Of a stretch of DNA of 45,456 nt, positions 35,096 through 43,472 are shown one piece after another. The position numbers and the translations under genes are program-made. The notes under the pieces are model-generated. The model ran no database searches, was not told the DNA's origin, and was given only the letters and a program-made list of their open reading frames with translations. The DNA is from an uncultured Nitrospiraceae bacterium (GTDB lineage: Bacteria > Nitrospirota > Thermodesulfovibrionia > Thermodesulfovibrionales > Thermodesulfovibrionaceae): assembly GCA_937139565.1 (NCBI GenBank), contig CAKZQH010000005.1, positions 1 through 45,456 of the forward strand. The letters run 5' to 3'. Numbering within the stretch: the stretch's first letter is position 1; each line of letters begins with the position of its first letter.

Positions 35096-37285
35096 TTATA
35101 CCTCCTTGCTAACCTTTACAAAGTTCACCCTCATTCCAACACTTCCAGATATAGGATCTATTGCATACTTTGATATAAGCTGCTGATCATCTGCTCCCCT
35201 TAGATAGGCCTTTTTAAGAAGCTTCGATGTTGAACCAAAACCGTGAACTATATATATACAATCTGACCTTATTCTTTCTGTTACTTTTGCTCTAACTTTA
35301 TTGCTTTTTATTCCATCCTGATTAATAAGAACCACATAGTCACCATTTTTTATCCCGATTCTTTTTGCGACCCTTGCATTTATCCATGCAACATTTTCTT
35401 CCATAAGTTCCCAAAGGGAGGGATTATTTGTTGTTCTTGAAAAAGTATGAACCTGTGCTCTTCCGTAGATTAGTCTAAACCATCCCTCAGGCGGCTGTTC
35501 ATGTTTGGTGTATTTAGGCACAGGGTCGAAACCATGCTCTTTTAATTCTTTGCTTACAAGCTCTATTTTTCCAGAAGGAGTTTTAAATTTAAAGTCCTCT
35601 CCGGGTAAAATGTAAGGCTTTTCAGATTCAGGGAAGTTTATATATCCATTTTTTGAGAGCTCACTATAGTTAATTCCCCAAATTTCAGCCTTTTTCTTTA
35701 GAAATTCCTCAAAGGTATTCCACGGAAAATATTTCTCAAGCCCGAGTTTTTTACCCAATTCTTTTGCAATCCACCAGCCTGGTTTTGTATCATACATGGG
35801 CTGAACAACAGGCTGTCTAATAGAAATTCCTAAAGCTCTCTCTTTCACCACAAAAAAATCATCATGTCTCTCTAAATAAGTGCTCTCTGGTAGAACCACA
35901 TCTGCTAGCATCACTCCATCATAGGGCATCATATCTACTGCTACAAGAAGGTCTAGTTTCTGAATTGCCTGAAGGGTCTCTTTTTGATTTGGCATAGCTT
36001 TCATTATGTTACATCCTGTGATAAACCAACCCTTAATAGGATATGGCTGCTCAGTTATGGTTGACTTTACGATTGCATGGGTTATACCTTCATCCCCGGC
36101 AAAAGGATAGTTCCCCTTATTCAGCTCAGGTTTATGGTCAGGATAATCTTCATCTGAGAGGAAAACTGGTTCAAGTTTTTTCTTAGGATTCAGATATATT
36201 CCACCTGGCCTTCCATAAGCTCCAAGAAGTGCTGTTAGAATTGCCACTGCTCTTTGTCTTTGTACATTGTCAGAATACCATGCAGTATGCCTTCCTGGAT
36301 GAATAAGCACATGAGGTTTATTTTTTCCTAAAACCCTCCCGGTCTCCACAATTAGAGATGCAGGAATATCTGTCTCTCTCTCAGCCCACTCAGGTGTATA
36401 GTCCTTAACTGCTTGCATGAGCTCACTAAATCCGGAGGTGTATTTTGCTACATATTCTTTATCGTAAAGCCCTTCACTGATTATTAAATTAATCCAGGCA
36501 AGAAGAATAGCAAGGTCTGTAGCTGGTCTGATCGGCAACCAATATTTTGCTTTTCCAGCAGCAGTGGAAAATCTTGGATCAAGCACAATCAAAGTAGCAC
36601 CCTTTCCTACAGCTTCAGCAAATTCCTGACACTGAGAGTTGTGAGCATTTTCTCCTAAATGACTGCCAATTAATACAACAGCCTTACTGTTTTGAAGATC
36701 AAGTCTTTCCGGATTTCCCACATCCTCACCAAAAGTAAGCTCAAAAGCAACTCCCCGTGCACCACGACAAAGAGCAAAAGAGGGCATGGCAAAATTTGGT
36801 GAGCCATAGGCTTGAAGCAGATGCATAAAATAGGTCGAAATTGTTCCATGAGTAAGAAGTGCCATGGATTCTGCACCATATTTTTCCTTGATCTTTACCA
36901 TTTTCTCAGCTACATATCCCAGGGCTTCATCCCATGATGCTTTCTTAAACTTTGCTTCTCCCCGAGAACCTGTGTTAATTAAAGGTGTTTTCAATCTGTC
37001 AGGATCATACAATAGACCTATTCCTCCGTGACCTCTTGCACATAGTTTACCCCTTGAGTTAGGATGAATAGGGTTACCTTCAAGCTTTACAACCTTGCCG
37101 TCAATTACTTTTGCAATTACTCCACATCGCCAGAAGCACATTTCACAGGTCGTAGGAATATACTGAGGAAGTGGCGCTGGTTTCTTACCTAAGGCTAAAA
37201 CAGATTTCACTGCAGGGGTTCCTACTGCAACAGCTCCACCCGTTACAGCTGCAATTTTTAAGAAATCTCTTCGGGTAATATTCAT
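35096..37285 (-). CDS. Molybdopterin oxidoreductase catalytic subunit (polysulfide/thiosulfate reductase type)
   Basis: This 729-residue enzyme of the DMSO reductase superfamily has a Tat signal at about 1-31 (ITRRDFLKIAAVTGGAVAVG). The [4Fe-4S] ligands are in CEMCFWRCGVIAKV with the fourth Cys in GKLCARGHGG. The molybdenum-ligand Cys is seen in FALCRGARGVAF, the PsrA/PhsA pattern. Later guanine-dinucleotide contacts include GSHLGENAHNSQ, LIHPGRHTAWYS and GCNIMKAMPN. A final Asp-rich barrel follows. Size matches PhsA/PsrA. Likely substrates are polysulfide, thiosulfate or tetrathionate; sequence alone does not separate them. First gene of a three- or four-gene operon, preceded by AAGGGGGTGAGG. 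Confidence 0.88.
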   Translation of the reverse strand: MNITRRDFLKIAAVTGGAVAVGTPAVKSVLALGKKPAPLPQYIPTTCEMCFWRCGVIAKVIDGKVVKLEGNPIHPNSRGKLCARGHGGIGLLYDPDRLKTPLINTGSRGEAKFKKASWDEALGYVAEKMVKIKEKYGAESMALLTHGTISTYFMHLLQAYGSPNFAMPSFALCRGARGVAFELTFGEDVGNPERLDLQNSKAVVLIGSHLGENAHNSQCQEFAEAVGKGATLIVLDPRFSTAAGKAKYWLPIRPATDLAILLAWINLIISEGLYDKEYVAKYTSGFSELMQAVKDYTPEWAERETDIPASLIVETGRVLGKNKPHVLIHPGRHTAWYSDNVQRQRAVAILTALLGAYGRPGGIYLNPKKKLEPVFLSDEDYPDHKPELNKGNYPFAGDEGITHAIVKSTITEQPYPIKGWFITGCNIMKAMPNQKETLQAIQKLDLLVAVDMMPYDGVMLADVVLPESTYLERHDDFFVVKERALGISIRQPVVQPMYDTKPGWWIAKELGKKLGLEKYFPWNTFEEFLKKKAEIWGINYSELSKNGYINFPESEKPYILPGEDFKFKTPSGKIELVSKELKEHGFDPVPKYTKHEQPPEGWFRLIYGRAQVHTFSRTTNNPSLWELMEENVAWINARVAKRIGIKNGDYVVLINQDGIKSNKVRAKVTERIRSDCIYIVHGFGSTSKLLKKAYLRGADDQQLISKYAIDPISGSVGMRVNFVKVSKEV

Positions 37286-37333
37286 ACCCTCACCCCCTTT
37301 AGATTTGCTATACTATTTTATACTATTTAGTAA

Positions 37334-37362
37334 ATACTACATTAAAAAATATAAATTGTCAA
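37334..37362 (-). promoter_or_regulatory. Promoter for the molybdopterin oxidoreductase operon
   Basis: On the minus strand TTGACA (37362-37357), a 17-base spacer and TAGTAT (37339-37334). The leader is about 45 bases. In the same gap a 10-base direct repeat TATACTATTT occurs twice in tandem at 37309-37328, downstream of the -10 box, a possible control site. Confidence 0.6.
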
Positions 37363-37393
37363 TAGTTTTTTTCTTAGGGGGTGGGGGTATAAA

Positions 37394-37864
37394 TTGAGAG
37401 ATTTTATTCATGAAGAGAGAATTGACAAAAGGCGAAGAATGTTTTTAAAAAAAATTATCTCTTTTTTCTTTATAATTTTTTCATTTTTTTTTGTTTTTGT
37501 GGGTATAACTATATTAAAACCTTCGAATCCAAAAAGAAGGGAGTTCAAATACTTTGAAGTATCGAGAGAGAAAGTTCCCAAAGAAGGAGTGAAGAGATTA
37601 GAAATCCAAATAGAAACGAGTAAAAGAAACCTTAAAGTCTTTCTCGTCCGGCATGAAGGAAACCTTATGGCTTTATCACCAGTTTGTACCCATCTTGGTT
37701 GTTTTGTAAACTACGACCCACCTACAAACGAATTTATCTGTCCCTGCCATGGAGGTAGATATGATATTACAGGAAAGGTTCTTTCAGGTCCTCCTTCTCA
37801 GGCTCTTGAAAAACTACCTGTTAAAATAGAAGGTGATAAGGTTTTTGTAGGATTAAAAATATGA
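37394..37864 (+). CDS. Rieske [2Fe-2S] subunit of a cytochrome bc/b6f-type complex
   Basis: This 156-residue protein has a basic N-terminus, one membrane helix at about 20-40, and a Rieske domain with both boxes: CTHLGC (C98, H100) and CPCHGG (C116, H119). No twin-arginine pair of the usual form is seen, but RRR at 13-15 precedes the helix. The start is TTG, chosen because AGGGGGTGGGGG ends 7 bases upstream; an in-frame ATG at 37439 would give a shorter N-terminus without the basic stretch. It overlaps the cytochrome b gene by 4 bases. It oxidises quinol and hands electrons to a cytochrome c. Confidence 0.92.
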   Translation: MRDFIHEERIDKRRRMFLKKIISFFFIIFSFFFVFVGITILKPSNPKRREFKYFEVSREKVPKEGVKRLEIQIETSKRNLKVFLVRHEGNLMALSPVCTHLGCFVNYDPPTNEFICPCHGGRYDITGKVLSGPPSQALEKLPVKIEGDKVFVGLKI

Positions 37865-38505
37865 AAATAATTGAATGGTTTCTCGATCGTTTCAGACTTA
37901 GAAGCACCCATCGAGGAATTTTTGATAGAAATATTCCTGAGGGAATAAACTACTTTTACTGTCTTGGAGGAATAGCCTTTACAGCCTTTCTTATTTGCCT
38001 TTTTTCAGGGCTTTTTCTGTCTTTTCACTACATCCCATCAGAAAAAGAAGCCTATTTAAGCATAATAAGAATTCATGAAGAGGTGAATTTAGGAAAACTA
38101 ATGAGGAGCGTTCACAAATGGTCAGCCAATGTGCTAATTGTAAGTATAATTCTTCATTCCATAAGGGTATTTATTACAAAAAGTTATCGTCCACCGAGGG
38201 AACTTAATTGGATTGTGGGTGTTTTAATGTTTTTTCTTGTAATGATTGAGGGATTTACTGGCTATCTTCTTCCATGGGATCAAAAAGCCTATTGGGCAAC
38301 GGTGGTAGGAACTAATATTGTAGGAAGCATCCCTTTTATTGGAGAGTTTCTTATGTTGCTTATCCGTGGTGGATACGAAGTAAGCGGAACAACTCTAACA
38401 AGATTTTACAGCTTCCATGTTCTTTGGTTTCCTTTGCTTATGGCAGTGCTTCTCTGGGCACATTTTCACATGGTTAAAAAACTTGGAATATCGAAGCCGC
38501 TATGA
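37861..38505 (+). CDS. Cytochrome b (N-terminal, b6-like) subunit
   Basis: This 214-residue protein has four helices and carries the two haem b groups of a split cytochrome b. Helix B has RSVHKWSANVLIVSIILHSIR with histidines 14 residues apart. Helix D has YSFHVLWFPLLMAVLLWAH with histidines 15 apart, the one-residue-longer spacing known for b6f and Gram-positive bc complexes. The Qo-site GYLLPWDQKAYWATVV is present. It overlaps the Rieske gene by 4 bases and subunit IV by 4 bases (ATGA). No cytochrome c1 or f gene follows, so the electron acceptor must be encoded elsewhere or be the multiheme cytochrome nearby. Confidence 0.93.
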   Translation: MKIIEWFLDRFRLRSTHRGIFDRNIPEGINYFYCLGGIAFTAFLICLFSGLFLSFHYIPSEKEAYLSIIRIHEEVNLGKLMRSVHKWSANVLIVSIILHSIRVFITKSYRPPRELNWIVGVLMFFLVMIEGFTGYLLPWDQKAYWATVVGTNIVGSIPFIGEFLMLLIRGGYEVSGTTLTRFYSFHVLWFPLLMAVLLWAHFHMVKKLGISKPL

Positions 38506-38861
38506 AAAAGAAATTTTATCCCGATTATCTAATTGAAATTCTGTTTTTTGCTATTCTTACTTTTGAGGTGATTCTGCTTCTCTCATTTATTTTTCCTCCT
38601 GTTATCGGAAGAGAGATTGATTTTATTTCACCCTATCAACCCAGACCAGAGTGGTATTATCTCTGGCTTTTCTGGCTTCTTAGATTCTTCTCCACTGACA
38701 CAGTTTTCATTGGTGGAGTGATTATACCTCTTATCTGCATTCTCTTTCTTATATGTATTCCCTGGCTGGATAAGAGAATTGGCTGGAGGTGGACTGCTAT
38801 ATTAGGTTTTATTATTCTTTTGCTATTTATTGTTGGAACTATTGTTGAGGGATTATCCTAA
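38502..38861 (+). CDS. Cytochrome b C-terminal (subunit IV-like) subunit
   Basis: This 119-residue protein has three helices and completes the split cytochrome b. The Qo-site motif PEWY is seen in QPRPEWYYLWLFWLL. YPDYLIEI at the N-terminus matches the PDYLxEI/PNYF-type start of subunit IV. It overlaps the cytochrome b gene by ATGA and ends just before a terminator hairpin, closing a three-gene Rieske-b-IV operon. Confidence 0.92.
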   Translation: MKKKFYPDYLIEILFFAILTFEVILLLSFIFPPVIGREIDFISPYQPRPEWYYLWLFWLLRFFSTDTVFIGGVIIPLICILFLICIPWLDKRIGWRWTAILGFIILLLFIVGTIVEGLS

Positions 38862-38863
38862 AG

Positions 38864-38890
38864 GCATGTGAGGCATTGCGCCTCACATGC
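38864..38890. terminator. Bidirectional intrinsic terminator
   Basis: GCATGTGAGGC (38864-38874) and its complement (38880-38890) form an 11-bp perfect stem with loop ATTGC, between the convergent subunit IV and YedE-type transporter genes. Confidence 0.75.
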
Positions 38891-38894
38891 TGTA

Positions 38895-40004
38895 TTAAAT
38901 GTCTTTCATGGGTTTTATGAACTTAAAATAAACCATAGTCCAATTGCCAAGTATAATAAATATTGTAGCAACAAAGCTTGAAATAGCTCCGGTGGAGGCA
39001 CCTGTAAGTCCATGTCCCACATTACATCCACCACCGATGGCTGCACCAATACCCATGATGAACCCACCGAAAAGGGAAGTTAGAAGGTCATTTATAGGAG
39101 GAACTTTCCATTTAAATTCCTTAAGTAGTTTTGCACTTATATATGCACCAATTGGAACTCCAGCCACATAAAAAGCAGACCAAGTTGATGTAAAAACTCC
39201 AAAGAAATCAAACTGCGCTCTTGGACTCATCGAGTTACCTGTAAGCAGACTCAGAAAAAACTCCTTTGTTGGTCCAGTAAAGGATAGTCCACGAGGATCA
39301 CCTCCAAAATATCCAGATGCCCACCATGCAAGAATGGCTACAATTCCAGTTAAAACACCCACCGTTGACCAGTAAAATCCCTTACCAGGTGCTTTTCCAA
39401 AGGGCTTTCCTTTAAGAACATAAATAATAAATACCGCACAGATTATGCAGATGATTATCCATTTTATCTCTTGAGAACCGCCAAAGATGTCCCAAAGTGA
39501 AGGATTTACCTTTCCGTTAATCTCTAACTTAATGCCCCTTAAGAATTCATATACAGGTTTAAGCCAGCCATGCATTGTAGCAGAAATCCCTATGAAAAAG
39601 CCGAAGACCGCCACAATAGCTGCGAATACGCCCTCTCCTATCCTAAATAGAATACCGCTTCCGCATCCACCTGCAAGAACAATTCCAAGTCCAAAAAGGT
39701 ATCCGCCAAGGATATTTGCCACAGGAGCAAAAGTCTGTCTTGACAATTCCGTAGCTACAAGCTCTCCTGATTCCTCATCAAATCCAAATATTAATCCCAT
39801 ATCCTCGAGAAGATTAGCACCTATCATGGTTATTGCAAGGGCTAACAAATAAGCTCTAAATAGTGAGACTTCCTGTATCCACATCACATCCCTGAAACAG
39901 GTGTTCATGCAGAATCTTCCTCTTTGAAGAACAAAACCAAAAATAATACCTACAACCAGTGAACTGAATATTGTTATGACACTTCCGGCTGGCAAAGTTT
40001 CCAT
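38895..40004 (-). CDS. YeeE/YedE (TsuA)-family thiosulfate/sulfur transporter
   Basis: This 369-residue membrane protein is the two-repeat form of the YeeE/YedE family, known to move thiosulfate by relaying it along conserved cysteines. Three such regions are seen: RGRFCMNTCFRDVMW near residue 30, LAGGCGSGILFRIGEG near 112, and IGGGCNVGHGLTGASTG near 325. About ten helices are predicted. It follows a TusA-like gene by 21 bases and ends a five-gene sulfur relay operon. Imported or exported sulfane sulfur would be passed to or from TusA (established pairing; direction is inferred). Confidence 0.9.
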   Translation of the reverse strand: METLPAGSVITIFSSLVVGIIFGFVLQRGRFCMNTCFRDVMWIQEVSLFRAYLLALAITMIGANLLEDMGLIFGFDEESGELVATELSRQTFAPVANILGGYLFGLGIVLAGGCGSGILFRIGEGVFAAIVAVFGFFIGISATMHGWLKPVYEFLRGIKLEINGKVNPSLWDIFGGSQEIKWIIICIICAVFIIYVLKGKPFGKAPGKGFYWSTVGVLTGIVAILAWWASGYFGGDPRGLSFTGPTKEFFLSLLTGNSMSPRAQFDFFGVFTSTWSAFYVAGVPIGAYISAKLLKEFKWKVPPINDLLTSLFGGFIMGIGAAIGGGCNVGHGLTGASTGAISSFVATIFIILGNWTMVYFKFIKPMKDI

Positions 40005-40025
40005 AAATTCCTCCTCAAAAAGATT

Positions 40026-40274
40026 TTACTTCTTCTGGATATACACCTCCCACTGGCCTTTGTCTTCTAGCTTAACTACCTCGTATTCGTATCCGTATTT
40101 TTGAGCCAATTTTGGAATAGCATCTTCTGCAGAAGCAACTGAATCAGTAACAATCTTAAGAATAGCCCCGGAAGGTAGTTTTTCGAGTGACTTTTTTGTT
40201 AACACCTGCGGATATGGACATACCCTTCCCAAAACATCTAAAACCTCTGTTGGTTTTTGATCTTTTAATGCCAT
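40026..40274 (-). CDS. tusA: TusA/SirA-family sulfur carrier
   Basis: This 82-residue soluble protein has the TusA fold and the CPxP motif (VCPYPQVLTKKSLEKLPSG) whose first Cys carries persulfide sulfur. The C-terminal strand (GYEYEVVKLEDKGQWEVYIQKK) is normal. It lies between a DsrF/TusC-like gene (17 bases upstream) and the YedE-type transporter gene, which places it as the shuttle between the membrane transporter and the DsrEFH-like complex. A GAGGGG site precedes the ATG. Confidence 0.92.
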   Translation of the reverse strand: MALKDQKPTEVLDVLGRVCPYPQVLTKKSLEKLPSGAILKIVTDSVASAEDAIPKLAQKYGYEYEVVKLEDKGQWEVYIQKK

Positions 40275-40291
40275 TTTACCCCTCCTCTTTT

Positions 40292-40708
40292 TTAAAAATA
40301 GAGCAGATGATCTGCTCTTTTAATTATTTCTTTTATCTCGTCCTTAGATACAATTTTTATAGACTTTTCTGCTCCAATATCTTCGGCATTCACTATTCTT
40401 TCAGGTAAAACTCCAAATTTTTCTATACTTTCTTTACAAACATAAATATCCATTTCAACTAAAAGAGCATTTTTTAAATGTGTTTCCACACTCGTTAGTT
40501 CATAATGCTCCATACTTTTATGATTTTTTATACAATTTAACACTCCCTCATCAACAAAAATTAAAGAAGGCGTTATTGTTTGATTATCCTCAAGCAGAAC
40601 TTCTACTGTTTGATAAGAAAGAGCATGGGTTATAGCAAGCCTTGATGTTTCAGACTTGTAGGGCAACTTAGTTACAATAAAAGCTAATTTAACATCACCG
40701 GTTTTCAT
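40292..40708 (-). CDS. DsrE/DsrF-like protein (TusC-type subunit)
   Basis: This 138-residue soluble protein is of the DsrE/F-like fold (KLAFIVTKLPYKSETSRLAITHALSYQTVEVLL, later LVEMDIYVCKESIEKFGVL). It has the position and pattern of DsrF/TusC, the subunit that usually lacks the catalytic cysteine; the Cys in YVCKES is at the site where DsrE-type proteins carry one, so activity is possible. The chosen ATG shares a base with the stop of the preceding DsrE-like gene (TGATG). A GTG one codon earlier is the alternative. Confidence 0.78.
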   Translation of the reverse strand: MKTGDVKLAFIVTKLPYKSETSRLAITHALSYQTVEVLLEDNQTITPSLIFVDEGVLNCIKNHKSMEHYELTSVETHLKNALLVEMDIYVCKESIEKFGVLPERIVNAEDIGAEKSIKIVSKDEIKEIIKRADHLLYF

Positions 40709-41067
40709 CACTCTCCTCCTATAAGCAAGACTCTGTCAGCCTCGTAAATCTTACTAAGAAACCAATGCATTGCACTCCATTTAGCACCCTCAATAACATC
40801 CTCCTTCATAATGCCACGAGCATAAGCGCAGGATTCACAAACGCATATTTCAACACCATTACTTATTAGTTCTCTCAAATGTTTTTCTCCATGAGAGTAA
40901 TCTTTAAGAATTTTTTGACCCTTTTTAATTGATGAAGAGCCATTTCCTGAAAACCATATGCTTACTCGGTGTCCTTTCCTTTGGGCCGCTTTCGACAGTC
41001 TTAATAAAAAATCATAATTCATAGACCCTGTCAAAGAAGCAAAACAACCTATGGTAAGATATCCCAT
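40708..41067 (-). CDS. DsrE/TusD-like sulfurtransferase subunit
   Basis: This 119-residue protein has the DsrE fold (YLTIGCFASLTGSMNYDFLLRLSKAAQRKGHRVSIWF). The catalytic-cysteine region ICVCESCAYARGI corresponds to the sulfur-accepting Cys of TusD/DsrE followed by the ARG turn; the extra Cys residues form a CxCxxC cluster that is richer than usual. The ATG at 41067 has AGGGAGG 5 bases upstream; a GTG two codons earlier overlaps that site. It is the second gene of the operon, 10 bases after the DsrH-like gene. Confidence 0.82.
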   Translation of the reverse strand: MGYLTIGCFASLTGSMNYDFLLRLSKAAQRKGHRVSIWFSGNGSSSIKKGQKILKDYSHGEKHLRELISNGVEICVCESCAYARGIMKEDVIEGAKWSAMHWFLSKIYEADRVLLIGGE

Positions 41068-41077
41068 ACCCACCTCC

Positions 41078-41377
41078 CTATTGTAGCCACATTAATTTTT
41101 CATATTCATAAAAAATTAAATCTACAAGATCATCGTATGTGACTGGTTTTACTTTCGGATTAATACAATCCGTCTCGCATCCCCTGGTCTCAAGATCCTC
41201 AAGAAGAACATAAAAATCACCTTTTTGCTGAAGAATAGGAGAATCTTGGTAATTCTCTTTGAGCACTGCATGATATACGCCGTTACCCACAAGAATAAAC
41301 CCTAATTTTTCAGCAGGAATATACTCTAGAGGATTAAGGTTACATCTGTACTCACTTACAAAAACTGCAACTTTCAT
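41078..41377 (-). CDS. DsrH/TusB-like protein
   Basis: This 99-residue protein resembles DsrH/TusB, the third subunit of the hexameric sulfur-transfer complex. The typical middle YVLLEDLETRGC is followed by the closing VTYDDLVDLIFYEYEKLMWL. Three cysteines (RC near the start, RGCETDC) are present. It is the first gene of dsrH-dsrE-dsrF-tusA-yedE, a gene order unlike the usual dsrEFH/tusDCB order. A GGGGGG-type site and a good promoter lie upstream. Together with TusA this makes a full cytoplasmic sulfur relay. Confidence 0.78.
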   Translation of the reverse strand: MKVAVFVSEYRCNLNPLEYIPAEKLGFILVGNGVYHAVLKENYQDSPILQQKGDFYVLLEDLETRGCETDCINPKVKPVTYDDLVDLIFYEYEKLMWLQ

Positions 41378-41403
41378 ATACCCCCCTCACCTAAATTTTT
41401 TAG

Positions 41404-41433
41404 ATTTTATTCTATAAGTTTATTTTATGTCAA
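41404..41433 (-). promoter_or_regulatory. Promoter for the DsrHEF-TusA-YedE operon
   Basis: On the minus strand TTGACA (41433-41428), an 18-base spacer and TAAAAT (41409-41404), about 27 bases before the DsrH-like start. Confidence 0.65.
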
Positions 41434-41530
41434 GAAAAAATTTTTTAATATTTCAGCAAAACAATTGACTCAGATAAAAAGAAATAAAAAAATGGATATT
41501 GAATTATAACAGGGCCAGATATCCTTTTAC

Positions 41531-43423
41531 TCAAAGCTCCTCCATTTTATGTAGAACAACACCTCTCAATGTTTTAAACTCTGTCTTTTCGGACTCTGTC
41601 CTTATTTTTCTATCAAGCTCATTTAATCTTGAAAGGTTTTTCTTAAATATTCTCTCGTATTTCTTATATTTTTTCTCATCAACTCTTATACTGAAATCAC
41701 CAGGAACAAACCATTTGTCTTTTAAATAAATCCACGAGGCAAAATCAGATATTTCAAAGCCATTCAAAACATTGATTTTTTCGTGCCAGAAATCTACAAT
41801 CCTCAATCCGTTCTTGTCCCCTATAATCTTGTAACCTCCCTCAAATGGCTCTGCACCCTGTGTATCTTCATATTTCCATCTAGAATGAGTTATCTGTGCA
41901 CTTCTGTGACAGCTTTTGCAGTCCCTTGCCTTTCCGAGAGGATGAGATACCTCCTCTATCTGAAGCCACAGCAAATGTTTGTTTGCCGATGGCAGCCCAT
42001 CAAAGGTTCCTAAGATGGCATACATATCCCTCGTCTCCCCATCGGGCCATCTAAATTTTATACCAGTAGGACTCAAATCTTTACCAAAATTACCAAGAAT
42101 GTGAGGAAAAATTTTAACTGGAAACCATATACCTCTTTGATCTTTCATGAGAAAAAGGGGTTTTTGCATGCCATAATAGAGGGAGTATTTTTTGAAAAGT
42201 GTCCTTTTTTCTCCAATATAGCCCTTACCCCAAACTGTTATCTGATATCCTCCTGCCTCAGAAACATGACAGGCTGTGCAAGTGAGATTTTTATGAATCG
42301 ACTGAGCATGAGCTTTTTCAATGTCCACATGACAGTCTCCACAGGTGGCTTTTCTTTTCATGTCTCCCATTCCTTTTCGTCCAGTTGGATGACACTCCAC
42401 GCAATGAATTCCCTTTTTAAAATGAATATCAGGCTCCCTTCCTTGAGGTATTGAATAAAATTTGCCTATATATGTCTCTCCCCTTCTTGAATGACCTGAA
42501 CCTGTATGACAAACAGAATTTCCCCTTCCTCTGCCCATGCAACTATAGGAATCAGGGACTTTTATGAATTTGTGGGAACTTTGTTTACTCGGTGCATAGT
42601 GACAGTCAAGACATCCTGCATGACATACATTGCAGAGTCTTTGTTTTCGCATGGCATCGTCATCCGTAAACCCCGTGTTCATCTCCTTTCTAATCTTCTC
42701 AGTATTAGCAAAATCGAATCCTGCTTCCTTCAGAATCTCCGATGGTGGAATGTCAGCAAAGGATGGACCGCAGTTGTGTGGTCCATAAGGTTCAAGCCAT
42801 GTTCGCATGGTGCGCTGACGGAAATTAACTCCCATGATCGTAGTCTGAAATTGTTTAAGCTCTTCTGAATGACATCCTCTTTTGCCACAAGTTTTTTTAG
42901 CAATTTCTGGGTCAAAATTAAAACTCTGAGGGTTTCTATCATGCCAAAGGATGTTTCTTACTTTATGATGGAGTACAATTTCATCATCAATCCTTTCCTT
43001 TGGAAGAATTTCAAATAACTCATTCTCTCCTAAAGGTGTAATCCTATTTAAAACACTTTCCTCTTTGCTATAAATTTTCGTTCTCTCAGCGAAGTCTGCA
43101 TCTTCAGTTACAAATATCGGTTTCAGCATACCTTTATGGGCTTTATCCTTATCATTGACTCTTCCATTTCCAAGATGGCAGTCTCTGCAAAAAACAGTTT
43201 TATGTCCAGATTGAGCTCTTACCTCTTCAAGGGTTACATGAAACTGAGGATATCCAAATTCTTTCATCTTATCTTCGGAGCCATGGCAGTTAATACAACT
43301 ATCTGATGAATCCATGTAATATTCATATCCAAAATAACCAATAAATAAAGCAAACTGTAAGATAAATAGGAAAACTGTAAGAGGTTTTGCAAGACTACTT
43401 ATAGATCCTAGTTTGAAGGACAT
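41531..43423 (-). CDS. Membrane-anchored multiheme cytochrome c (8 CXXCH plus variant sites)
   Basis: This 630-residue protein has an N-terminal membrane anchor (about 13-33) and a large extracytoplasmic part. Eight CXXCH haem sites are seen, starting at C43, C79, C264, C271, C341, C361, C382 and C502. A CX4CH site lies at C179 (CGKRGCH), and VCH306 with a Cys at 295 is a possible wider site. I do not recognise the family beyond general multiheme electron-transfer or reductase proteins of sulfur/nitrogen respiration. The long haem-poor C-terminal stretch (about 390-630) is unusual. Its ATG lies 5 bases from a TATAAT on its strand, without a ribosome site, and 49 bases downstream of the selenoprotein rhodanese gene. 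Confidence 0.85.
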   Translation of the reverse strand: MSFKLGSISSLAKPLTVFLFILQFALFIGYFGYEYYMDSSDSCINCHGSEDKMKEFGYPQFHVTLEEVRAQSGHKTVFCRDCHLGNGRVNDKDKAHKGMLKPIFVTEDADFAERTKIYSKEESVLNRITPLGENELFEILPKERIDDEIVLHHKVRNILWHDRNPQSFNFDPEIAKKTCGKRGCHSEELKQFQTTIMGVNFRQRTMRTWLEPYGPHNCGPSFADIPPSEILKEAGFDFANTEKIRKEMNTGFTDDDAMRKQRLCNVCHAGCLDCHYAPSKQSSHKFIKVPDSYSCMGRGRGNSVCHTGSGHSRRGETYIGKFYSIPQGREPDIHFKKGIHCVECHPTGRKGMGDMKRKATCGDCHVDIEKAHAQSIHKNLTCTACHVSEAGGYQITVWGKGYIGEKRTLFKKYSLYYGMQKPLFLMKDQRGIWFPVKIFPHILGNFGKDLSPTGIKFRWPDGETRDMYAILGTFDGLPSANKHLLWLQIEEVSHPLGKARDCKSCHRSAQITHSRWKYEDTQGAEPFEGGYKIIGDKNGLRIVDFWHEKINVLNGFEISDFASWIYLKDKWFVPGDFSIRVDEKKYKKYERIFKKNLSRLNELDRKIRTESEKTEFKTLRGVVLHKMEEL

Positions 43424-43444
43424 TTAAAATTATAGCAGAGAAAA

Positions 43445-43461
43445 GGGGGCTAAATGCCCCC
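43445..43461 (-). terminator. Intrinsic terminator after the rhodanese gene
   Basis: On the minus strand GGGGGC (43461-43456), loop ATTTA, GCCCCC (43450-43445), then TTTTC. It separates the rhodanese gene from the multiheme cytochrome gene, which then needs its own promoter or read-through. Confidence 0.75.
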
Positions 43462-43472
43462 TCAAGGTTTGA

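Noticed and set aside
41490-41530. Terminator for the multiheme cytochrome gene
   Set aside because: Only GGATAT/ATATCC arms with a loop of about 20 bases are present; too weak to call.
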